This document shows, piece by piece, positions 30,949-37,802 of a stretch of 42,716 bases of DNA (its first letter is position 1; every line of letters starts with the position of its first letter). This DNA is from Akkermansiaceae bacterium (GTDB taxonomy: Bacteria; Verrucomicrobiota; Verrucomicrobiia; Verrucomicrobiales; Akkermansiaceae). The position numbers and the translations under genes are program-made. Under the pieces are notes generated by a model. It was given only the letters and a program-made list of their open reading frames with translations. It was not told the origin of the DNA and did not search any database. The stretch lies in assembly GCA_903906515.1 (NCBI GenBank), contig CAIVKO010000170.1, positions 1-42,716 on the forward strand, in the 5' to 3' direction.

Positions 30949-32755
30949 ACCTGCCGAATGATGGCGGAATGGCCGCCTCGAAAACCATCGCCTTGCCGGT
31001 GCGCGGGTGATCGAATGCCAGCTTCCATGCATGAAGTTGCAGCGGCGGCGCTTCAGGTTCGAGCGTCTGGGTATCGCCAATTCCACCTGCGGCCAAATAC
31101 GCGGGATCGCCAACGACCGGAAGATTCATCGACCACAAGTGGACACGGATCTGATTGGTGCGACCGGTGCCGAGTTTCGATTCTAACAACGATGTCCCAT
31201 CCTCATCCCGGCGAATCACCGTGAAATCGGTGCGCGATTCCTGGCCGGATTCCTCATCGATGAGGTGGGTGCCGAGCACGCCGGGCAGCGCGGCAATGCG
31301 GGCATCGCAAAAGAACACATCGTTTTCCGGGTGACCGGCGACACGCACGAGGTATCGCTTGTCCACCCGACCCTCGATGAACTGCCGCTGCATCACGCGG
31401 CAAATGTGGCGGGTCCGAGCGAAGACGACCACCCCCGTGGTGTTGGCATCCAGTCGGTGAACCGGTCGCGGAGGAAATGGAGAGCAGGCCTGATTCATCA
31501 GGAATTGCAGCGTGTTGCGGTGGAATCTTCCACTCGCGTGCATCGGCAGCGGCGCGGGTTTGTTCACCACGATCAACGCATCATCCTCGTAAAGAATCCG
31601 GATGTCTGCGGAAACCGGTGGCTCGGACTCCGGTGGGAAAACCTGCAAAACCCTCTCTCCAGCGCGCACCGGATGGTCCTTGCCACGGACCCTGCCACCG
31701 TAATCGATGAAACGTCCGGCATCACACCGGACTTCCCACTCCGCTGCGGAAACCTGTGGAAAAAGATCGATCAGCGCATCCAACAGCCTCCGCCCGTCCT
31801 GCGCGGCGGGAATATTCAGCGGACGCCGGTTTTCCCGGGGAGCGGCTCCGGGCAAGGGATGGGATGCTTCATGCAGCAATTTCTCCAACGCGGCGATGCG
31901 GTCCGCCATGCGTTCGGGTTCGCTCTTGAAACAATGAGGGCAACTCTTCCCCGGCACGTGGCGGGGATCCTGCTGGTCGGTTTCATCCAGCGGCGCCAGA
32001 CAAGCGAAACAAAGCGCGTGACCGGACTCGTTGAGCGCAGGATCCACCCCTACCCGCTGGTCGAACACGAAACAATCACCATCGTAGTGCGCGCCACCGC
32101 ATTCCTCGAAATACCTGAGGATGCCGCCATCCAATTGATAGATCTGCTTGAACCCTTCCATCTCCATGAACGGCCCCGCCTTCTCGCAGCGGATGCCGCC
32201 GGTGCAAAACATCACCACCGGCTGGTCCTTGAGATCATCGGGCAGCTTTCTAACCGCTTCCGGAAACCCGCGGAACGTGCTGATACAGGGATCGATCGCA
32301 CCCTTGAAGGTCCCTAGCCGCACCTCGTAGTCGTTGCGGGTGTCGAGCAAAGTCACCGGTCGCCCCTCGTCCAGCCAGCGTTTGAGTTCCTGCGGCGCGA
32401 TCTTGGGCGATGTGTAGGACGCCGGGCGCACCGCATCCACACCGAAGGCAATGATTTCCTTCTTCAACCGCACCAACATGCGCTTGAACGGCTGGGTCTC
32501 GCTCAGGCTCACCTTCGGCTCCAGATTTTCAAGTCCCGGCACCTCGCCCAGCCGGGCCAGCAACCGATCGATGGAATCCGCTTCACCAGCAACGAACAGG
32601 TTGATCCCCTCCGTGCTGAGCAGGATGGTTCCCTTCAATTTCCACGCCTTGCAGGATGCAACGAGATCCTCGCGCAGACTCTTGAGCCCGGTGAGCGCGG
32701 TGAAACGATAAGTGGAAATGTTGGTGATGCCGGGCACGCCGGAGACCAGACACAA
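30947..32755 (-). CDS. Fusion of tRNA uridine hydroxylase TrhO and an RluA-type pseudouridine synthase
   Basis: A two-enzyme RNA-modification protein of about 602 residues. The first part matches TrhO (rhodanese-type tRNA 5-hydroxyuridine enzyme): ITNISTYRF, GTILLSTEGINLF, the rhodanese loop CTGGIRCEKAG with C184, and a C-terminal cysteine cluster CFAC/CPHC (about 249-275) that could bind zinc. After a linker, residues from about 320 carry an S4-like segment and an RluA catalytic domain with VHRLDANTTG (D436), RTNQIRVHL and GDPAYL. The start is uncertain: the TTG at 32755 has GGAGG four bases before it; a GTG at 32737 or a TTG at 32812 inside the repeat are alternatives. The gene is bounded by palindromic repeats on both sides. 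Confidence 0.85.
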   Translation of the reverse strand: MCLVSGVPGITNISTYRFTALTGLKSLREDLVASCKAWKLKGTILLSTEGINLFVAGEADSIDRLLARLGEVPGLENLEPKVSLSETQPFKRMLVRLKKEIIAFGVDAVRPASYTSPKIAPQELKRWLDEGRPVTLLDTRNDYEVRLGTFKGAIDPCISTFRGFPEAVRKLPDDLKDQPVVMFCTGGIRCEKAGPFMEMEGFKQIYQLDGGILRYFEECGGAHYDGDCFVFDQRVGVDPALNESGHALCFACLAPLDETDQQDPRHVPGKSCPHCFKSEPERMADRIAALEKLLHEASHPLPGAAPRENRRPLNIPAAQDGRRLLDALIDLFPQVSAAEWEVRCDAGRFIDYGGRVRGKDHPVRAGERVLQVFPPESEPPVSADIRILYEDDALIVVNKPAPLPMHASGRFHRNTLQFLMNQACSPFPPRPVHRLDANTTGVVVFARTRHICRVMQRQFIEGRVDKRYLVRVAGHPENDVFFCDARIAALPGVLGTHLIDEESGQESRTDFTVIRRDEDGTSLLESKLGTGRTNQIRVHLWSMNLPVVGDPAYLAAGGIGDTQTLEPEAPPLQLHAWKLAFDHPRTGKAMVFEAAIPPSFGR

Positions 32756-32810
32756 CGGACCTCCGATGAGGCGAGAAGAATCTCGGGTAAAATCCCGATG
32801 TCCATAAGCC

Positions 32811-32927
32811 AAGGCAGGGACCGTCTCTCCGAGCGGTCCGTGCGAAAGAAATGCGGATGAGCGAATCGTAACGGTTTTTCATTCTCTGTCCATTCACGTG
32901 GACCGCTCGGAGATCGGTCCCTGCCTT
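32811..32927. repeat. Palindromic repeat element, second full copy
   Basis: Left arm 32811-32842 and right arm 32895-32927 are complementary except for a one-base length difference and a few mismatches, sharing the AAGGCAGGGACCG core with the copies at 1-30 and 30833-30948. It fills the gap between the divergently transcribed trhO-rluA and ogt genes, so here it is at gene starts rather than ends. Confidence 0.85.
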
Positions 32928-32994
32928 GCTTCACGCGGACCATGCCCGCATTTTCCCATGGCAAAATCCCGGTTCGGTGGCAGGCTGCGGGCTC

Positions 32995-33564
32995 ATGAAC
33001 ACCCGCTTGGAAACCGCCACCCCTGATGAAATCGCCGCACGCGGCGCGGAAATGACGATCCGGGCCGGCATTTCCGATTCTCCGTTCGGCCGTTGTCTCA
33101 TCGGTGAAACTCCGCGTGGAATCTGCAACCTTTCGTTTTTCGATAACGAAGAAGAAGAACGATCGATCTCCGAAATGAGCCAGGAATGGCCGCTTGCCGA
33201 GATCCTCTGGGACCATGACCACGCTACCCAGCTTACCTCACGCATGTTTGCACCCGAAACCCATGCCGGATCTCCCACAGTCTGGAAGGTTTTTGTCCGC
33301 GGCACGGACTTTCAAATCCGTGTCTGGAAAGAACTGCTACGGATTCCCTCAGGATCGACAATCAGTTACGGAGAACTGGCCGCCGCAGCGGGCAATCCGA
33401 AGGCCTCCCGAGCCACCGGAACCGCCGTGGGACGGAACCCCATCTCATTCCTCATCCCCTGCCACCGCGTGATCCACAGCGACGGGTCCTGCGGGAACTA
33501 CCGGTGGGGAATCCAACGGAAAAGCGCCATTCTAGCCTGGGAAGCATTAAGGTTGACAACCTAA
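32995..33564 (+). CDS. ogt: Methylated-DNA-protein cysteine methyltransferase
   Basis: Suicide repair protein that takes alkyl groups from O6-alkylguanine and O4-alkylthymine onto a cysteine. The 189-residue product has an N-terminal ribonuclease-H-like domain and the C-terminal DNA-binding/catalytic domain with DFQIRVWKELLRIPSG, YGELAAAAGNPKASRATGTAVGRNP and the active site IPCHRV. The N-terminus (about ETATPDEIAARGAEMTIRAG) resembles the middle linker of Ada-type proteins, so it may derive from an Ada C-terminal half. The ATG at 32995 is preferred; the longer frame to 32926 starts with a TTG inside the palindromic repeat. It stands alone, with no alkA-type gene adjacent. Confidence 0.9.
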   Translation: MNTRLETATPDEIAARGAEMTIRAGISDSPFGRCLIGETPRGICNLSFFDNEEEERSISEMSQEWPLAEILWDHDHATQLTSRMFAPETHAGSPTVWKVFVRGTDFQIRVWKELLRIPSGSTISYGELAAAAGNPKASRATGTAVGRNPISFLIPCHRVIHSDGSCGNYRWGIQRKSAILAWEALRLTT

Positions 33565-33583
33565 GCCAAGTTTCAGTAGTTGA

Positions 33584-33598
33584 CCGCCGCGCTGGCGG
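33584..33598 (+). terminator. Possible terminator after ogt
   Basis: CCGCC-GCGCT-GGCGG forms a five-base-pair stem with a five-base loop, followed within a few bases by a T-rich GATTTGTTTC stretch, 20 bases after the ogt stop. An 11-base palindrome GGTTGACAACC spans the stop region itself. Stem length is modest, so confidence is low. Confidence 0.35.
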
Positions 33599-33667
33599 GA
33601 TTTGTTTCAAAATCGCGACGGCAGATCGGCTATGGTAAATCCACTACAAATCCAACAATAACAACAG

Positions 33668-35125
33668 ATGAGCAGTCCAAACCCACTTCCTTCCTACATC
33701 GCCAGCGCGGCACCCAATCCACAGGCCAACCGCGCTCCATGGTATAAAAACACAGCCCCCACCTACGCGGGCATTTTCCTCTGGTTCGTTTTCTGGCAGG
33801 ATGCCGTCAGCGCACCCAACCAAGGCGGACTGCTGTCCTGCGGTGTCGCATGGGCCTTGTTGAGCTTGGTCATCGCCGCATTCCTTTGCCACTTCCTGTT
33901 CTACATGGTGCCCGGTATGCTGGGCATGCGCACCGGACTGCCGCTCTACATCATCGGCACCTCACTATTCGGCGCACAAGGCGGATTCATACTGCCCGGT
34001 TTCCTAATGGGAGTTCTGCAATTCGGCTGGCTTGGAGTGAATATCTATTTCTCCTCCGCCCTGATCGGCATGTTCTGCTTCCCCGATTTGAAGATCAACC
34101 CGATGGATTTCGCCACAATCCCAATGGCGGTGAAGGGAATCATGGTCGTTTGGGGTGTATTAGCAGCCTTCGTCGGCCTCAAGGGCATCCAATACGTCGC
34201 CAAGGTCGCGACCTACCTGCCACTCATCCCTCTGAGCATTCTGCTCATCCTGCTGGCCAAAACCGCCGGCGGCATCGGTAGCTTCGACCCGCAGGCCCTG
34301 ATCGCCCTGAGCAAGACGGCCGCCCCCAAGTCCCCTGAGTCGCTCGGCAGCTTTGGAGTGCTCGCATCCATGCTGACCTTTGTGGTCGGCTTCTTCGCCA
34401 CCGCCGGAGCAGCCGGTGCGGACTTCGGCACCAACAGCCGTGGCAAAAGCGACGTGACCATGGGTGGCATCGTGGGTGTCGCACTGGCAATCATCCTGAC
34501 CGCCGGCATTGCCATGCTGGTGGTGGCAGGCACCTACGGTTCTCCCGAACTGAGCAAACAAGCCGTCGCCGCCGGTCTGCCGCTTCAAGCACCGGGCCTG
34601 ATGGAGATCATCATGGGCAAACAAACCGCAGGCATCATGATGCTGCTGCTCGCCATCGCAGCCTTCCCTGCCGCCTGCTTCTCTTCCTTTATCGCAGCCA
34701 ACAGCTTCAAGACCACCCTCTCGGGCGTGCCTCCATTCATCTCGGTCGGCATCGGAGCGGCTGTAAGCATCTTGCTTGCCGTCACCGGCATGGCTGGCAA
34801 AGCGATCATCGTCTTCCAAATCATTGGTGCCTCGTTCGGCCCGATCTTGGGTGCCATGTTGGTGGAATTCCTCTTCAACGGCGGCAAATGGAGCGGCCCG
34901 CGCGCAGGTTTCAACCCAGCCGGCTGGGTCTCCTGGGCTGTTGGATTCTTCGTCGGCATCCTGCCGATCCTCCACGACAAAGTCTCCGAGCAATTCCCGG
35001 CGATCCCCGCCGCTCCGGTCGCAGCCTTCCTTGTCGGTGCTGTGGTTTATGGACTGCTTGCCAAGTTGGGAATGCAATCCGCCCTCGTCCCGCTGCCTGC
35101 GAATCTGAAGGACAGCACCAAATGA
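33668..35125 (+). CDS. NCS1-type purine/cytosine permease-like transporter
   Basis: A 485-residue inner-membrane transporter with about twelve hydrophobic segments, resembling cytosine/purine permeases of the NCS1 family (LeuT-like fold). The N-terminal NRAPWYKNTAPTYAGIFLWFVFWQD and the later segment VGFFATAGAAGADFGTNSRGKSD fit the first and sixth helices of that family. It likely imports a nucleobase, thiamine precursor or similar small heterocycle with a cation; the substrate cannot be read from sequence. There are no nucleobase-degradation genes nearby. The ATG of the following cyclophilin gene overlaps its stop (ATGA), suggesting co-transcription. It starts about 100 bases after ogt. Confidence 0.8.
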   Translation: MSSPNPLPSYIASAAPNPQANRAPWYKNTAPTYAGIFLWFVFWQDAVSAPNQGGLLSCGVAWALLSLVIAAFLCHFLFYMVPGMLGMRTGLPLYIIGTSLFGAQGGFILPGFLMGVLQFGWLGVNIYFSSALIGMFCFPDLKINPMDFATIPMAVKGIMVVWGVLAAFVGLKGIQYVAKVATYLPLIPLSILLILLAKTAGGIGSFDPQALIALSKTAAPKSPESLGSFGVLASMLTFVVGFFATAGAAGADFGTNSRGKSDVTMGGIVGVALAIILTAGIAMLVVAGTYGSPELSKQAVAAGLPLQAPGLMEIIMGKQTAGIMMLLLAIAAFPAACFSSFIAANSFKTTLSGVPPFISVGIGAAVSILLAVTGMAGKAIIVFQIIGASFGPILGAMLVEFLFNGGKWSGPRAGFNPAGWVSWAVGFFVGILPILHDKVSEQFPAIPAAPVAAFLVGAVVYGLLAKLGMQSALVPLPANLKDSTK

Positions 35126-35745
35126 TCCCACTCATGAAACGCCGACTTGCCCTGTTCACGCTCGCCTTATTTCCTGCCATCGCATTTTGCGAACCCGCGA
35201 AGGTTGCGGAGAAACCCGCAGCTCCCCCCACCGCTACCAAAGTCGCGAAGGTTCGTCTCAAGACCACCCAAGGCGACATCGTGATCGAGCTCAATAGCGA
35301 GAAGGCGCCGATCTCCGTCGCAAACTTCCTCGGATACGTGAAGAAAAAGCATTACGACGGCACGGTTTTCCACCGACTCATGCCAACCTTCATGATCCAA
35401 GGCGGTGGATTCACCCTCAGCGAGGGCAAACTCGTCCCCAAAACCCCGGACGCACCGATCAAAAACGAAGGGCAGAATGGCCTGAAAAACCTCCGTGGCA
35501 CCATCGCCATGGCACGCACCGGTATCATTGACAGCGCCACCTGCCAGTTCTTCATCAATGTGGTGGATAACGAGGGCCTCGACTACCCGAACAATGGCGG
35601 TTACGCCGTGTTTGGCAAGGTCGTCGAGGGCATGGATGTGGTGGATAAAATCAAGGATATGGAGACGGAAACTCCGCCAGGATCGCGGGAAAAATCATTC
35701 CCGCTCAAACCCGTGGTGATCACCTCCGCCACGGTCGTGGAATAA
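35122..35745 (+). CDS. Secreted cyclophilin-type peptidyl-prolyl isomerase
   Basis: A 207-residue PPIase of the cyclophilin family that speeds proline isomerisation during protein folding. A signal peptide (MKRRLALFTLALFPAIAFC) directs it to the periplasm, followed by an Ala/Pro/Lys-rich linker and the cyclophilin core: VRLKTTQGDIVIELNSEKAP, the FHRLMPTFMIQGGGFT active-site block, ARTGIIDSATCQFFINV and VFGKVVEGMDVVDKI. The ATG at 35122 overlaps the permease stop as ATGA; an ATG at 35134 gives a cleaner signal peptide and is equally plausible. It is compact, like bacterial PpiA/PpiB. Its partner substrates are unknown. Confidence 0.9.
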   Translation: MIPLMKRRLALFTLALFPAIAFCEPAKVAEKPAAPPTATKVAKVRLKTTQGDIVIELNSEKAPISVANFLGYVKKKHYDGTVFHRLMPTFMIQGGGFTLSEGKLVPKTPDAPIKNEGQNGLKNLRGTIAMARTGIIDSATCQFFINVVDNEGLDYPNNGGYAVFGKVVEGMDVVDKIKDMETETPPGSREKSFPLKPVVITSATVVE

Positions 35746-35800
35746 GCGGCGATCCGTCGCTCTTTCCAGCCTGCCATTCCATTACCCATCCCATTTCCTG

Positions 35801-36538
35801 ATGCAACTCTGGCTCTGTCCGCTGCTGGCATTCCTTCTTGGATCCATCCCCTTCGGTTTGCTCATCGCCAAAGCAAAGGGCATCGACATCCGCCAACACG
35901 GCTCCGGCAATATCGGAGCGACCAACGTGCTGCGGGTGATGGGGAAAAAATTCGGAATCCCCTGCCTGATCCTGGATATCCTGAAGGGGTTTGTTCCCAC
36001 GCTGCTGGCCATCAACCTGATTCGTTTCACAGGCGAGCCCATCGGAATGGGAATCCCCGCTTTGATGAAGCTGGCTCACGAATTTCCCGCAGATCAGCAA
36101 GCAACCGCACAACTTCTGCAAGTCGTTAGCGGACTCTGCGCCATTCTCGGACACAACTATTCGCCATGGGTTGGGTTCAAGGGAGGCAAGGGAATCGCCA
36201 CCACTGCCGGCGTGGTAACGGCATTGATGCCCGCCGCCATCCTGATCCTTGTCCTGATCTGGTTGGTCCTGTTCAAAATCACCCGCTACGTCTCCGTCGC
36301 CAGTATCGTCGCCGTGGCGCTGGTTCCCATCATCACTCATCTGGGCGCAAGGTTCCATCACGTTCACAACGATAAATCCTTACCTACCCTCTGGGAATCA
36401 GGAACATGGAACAAACCCCTGTTCGCATTCTCCGTGCTGGTTGCCCTGCTCGGCATCTGGAAACACCGCTCCAATATCAAACGCCTCATCGCCGGAACCG
36501 AAAACCGCTTTGAGAAAAAGTCTAAGAACGAGAGATGA
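35801..36538 (+). CDS. plsY: Glycerol-3-phosphate acyltransferase PlsY
   Basis: Membrane enzyme that acylates glycerol-3-phosphate from acyl-phosphate, the first step of phospholipid synthesis. Signature segments are LLGSIPFGLLIAK near the start, the GSGNIGATNVLRV loop, GHNYSPWVGFKGGKGIAT and the late RYVSVASI; these match the three conserved PlsY motifs. At 245 residues it is longer than the usual ~200 because of an insertion near residues 68-105 (around EPIGMGIPALMKLAHEF) between membrane segments. gpsA, which makes its substrate, follows about 240 bases later on the same strand. Confidence 0.93.
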   Translation: MQLWLCPLLAFLLGSIPFGLLIAKAKGIDIRQHGSGNIGATNVLRVMGKKFGIPCLILDILKGFVPTLLAINLIRFTGEPIGMGIPALMKLAHEFPADQQATAQLLQVVSGLCAILGHNYSPWVGFKGGKGIATTAGVVTALMPAAILILVLIWLVLFKITRYVSVASIVAVALVPIITHLGARFHHVHNDKSLPTLWESGTWNKPLFAFSVLVALLGIWKHRSNIKRLIAGTENRFEKKSKNER

Positions 36539-36600
36539 CAAAATGCCCGGATGTCAGTTGCGCCACCCCACTTCCCAGCCTACGACGGATTTATGCACGG

Positions 36601-36726
36601 TGTGGAGCGCCGACATTCTGTCGGCTGTCGGCTTGGGGACATTCTGTCACCAGCCATTTCAAGAGAGATGCTTCGCCGGACAAAATGTCCGCCGTCCAAC
36701 AGCGTGCAGAATGCACGCGCTCCGCA
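36601..36726. repeat. Cruciform-type repeat with three inner hairpins
   Basis: Outer arms 36601-36610 and 36717-36726 pair at nine of ten positions. Inside are CCGACA-TTC-TGTCGG (36610-36624), CGGACA-AAA-TGTCCG (36677-36691) and GCGTGCA-GAA-TGCACGC (36702-36718), each perfect with a three-base loop; the last overlaps the outer arm by two bases, so not all stems can be complete at once. It fills most of the plsY-gpsA gap, where no ORF is convincing. It looks like a non-coding mobile palindromic repeat different from the 30833 family. Confidence 0.65.
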
Positions 36727-36777
36727 AACACTCCATTCCATGCTTGCTCTTCACTAATGACTGATGACTATTGACTC

Positions 36778-37785
36778 ATGACTTCCCCTTTCACCTCCGC
36801 CGCCATCCTCGGAGCAGGCTCGCTCGGCACGGCGCTTGCGAAACTCTTGGCCCCCAAACTGGAATCCATCCTGCTCGTTTCGATCGAAGAGGATGTGGTG
36901 GCAGGCATCAACCGCGACCACCGCAATCCGAAATACCTCAAAGACGTCATCCTCGCGGATAACATCCGTGCGACCACCGATCATCGCGAGATCCTTGATT
37001 TCCCACTGGTCCTCGTGGCCGTGCCGTCGTCCGCAGTCCGCTCGGAAGCCGGAAAACTCGCCACCATCGGTCTGCCCGCCAACACACCGCTCGTATCCTG
37101 CGGCAAAGGCATCGAACGCGATACCGGCGAGCGCCTCAGCCAGATCCTCAGGGATGTGCTGCCCGAAAATCCAATCGGCATCCTAACCGGCCCTAACCAT
37201 GCCGAGGAAATCGCCACGGAGATGGTCACCTGCGCGGTAGTGGCCTCACACGACACCGATCTGGCGGATGCACTCCAGGATCTTTTTACCCTGCCATTTT
37301 TCCGGGTTTACACCACCGACGACGTCCCCGGCGTGGAACTCGGCGGAGCGGTCAAAAACGTGTATGCCATCGCCGCCGGCATGGCTCACGGACTCGGCGT
37401 GGGTGACAATGCCGTGGCAGCCCTCGTCACCCGTGCCCTTGCGGAAATGACACGCCTTGGAGTCGCGCTCGGCGGTCGCCCTGAGACTTTCTCTGGCCTC
37501 TCCGGAGTGGGCGATTTGATCGTAACCTGCTTCTCCGAGCATTCCCGCAATCACCGTGTCGGCCACGCCATCGGCACCGGTAAAACGCTCGAAGAGGCCG
37601 TGGCTTCGCTGGGCATGGTCGCAGAGGGTGTGCCCAACGCCCTTTCCATCCACGACGCCGCCCGCAAACTCGGAGTCCGCACTCCCATCATTGATGGCAT
37701 TCACGCGATTCTCTACGAAGGCAAACCCGCCGCAGTCGCCATGCGGGAATTGCTGGACCGCGATCCACGCCCGGAAAATGGTTGA
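36778..37785 (+). CDS. gpsA: Glycerol-3-phosphate dehydrogenase (NAD(P)+)
   Basis: Cytoplasmic enzyme that reduces dihydroxyacetone phosphate to glycerol-3-phosphate for phospholipids. The 335-residue length is standard. The nucleotide-binding GAGSLGTALAKLL is near residue 11, followed by SCGKGIE, LTGPNHAEEIA, the catalytic lysine in GGAVKNVYAIAAGMAHG, and LSGVGDLIVTCFSEHSRN. The start is ATG at 36778, just downstream of the palindromic repeat; the sequence before it (repeated ATGACT) has no clear ribosome-binding site. It pairs functionally with plsY upstream. Confidence 0.95.
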   Translation: MTSPFTSAAILGAGSLGTALAKLLAPKLESILLVSIEEDVVAGINRDHRNPKYLKDVILADNIRATTDHREILDFPLVLVAVPSSAVRSEAGKLATIGLPANTPLVSCGKGIERDTGERLSQILRDVLPENPIGILTGPNHAEEIATEMVTCAVVASHDTDLADALQDLFTLPFFRVYTTDDVPGVELGGAVKNVYAIAAGMAHGLGVGDNAVAALVTRALAEMTRLGVALGGRPETFSGLSGVGDLIVTCFSEHSRNHRVGHAIGTGKTLEEAVASLGMVAEGVPNALSIHDAARKLGVRTPIIDGIHAILYEGKPAAVAMRELLDRDPRPENG

Positions 37786-37802
37786 ACTAACCCACATACC
37801 CC

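Noticed and set aside
32926..32994. TTG start for ogt
   Set aside because: Lies within the palindromic repeat and adds residues unrelated to the family; ATG at 32995 fits.
34160..35131. 323-residue minus-strand frame opposite the NCS1 permease
   Set aside because: His/Gln/Asp/Gly-rich antisense product of a membrane-protein gene, no family.
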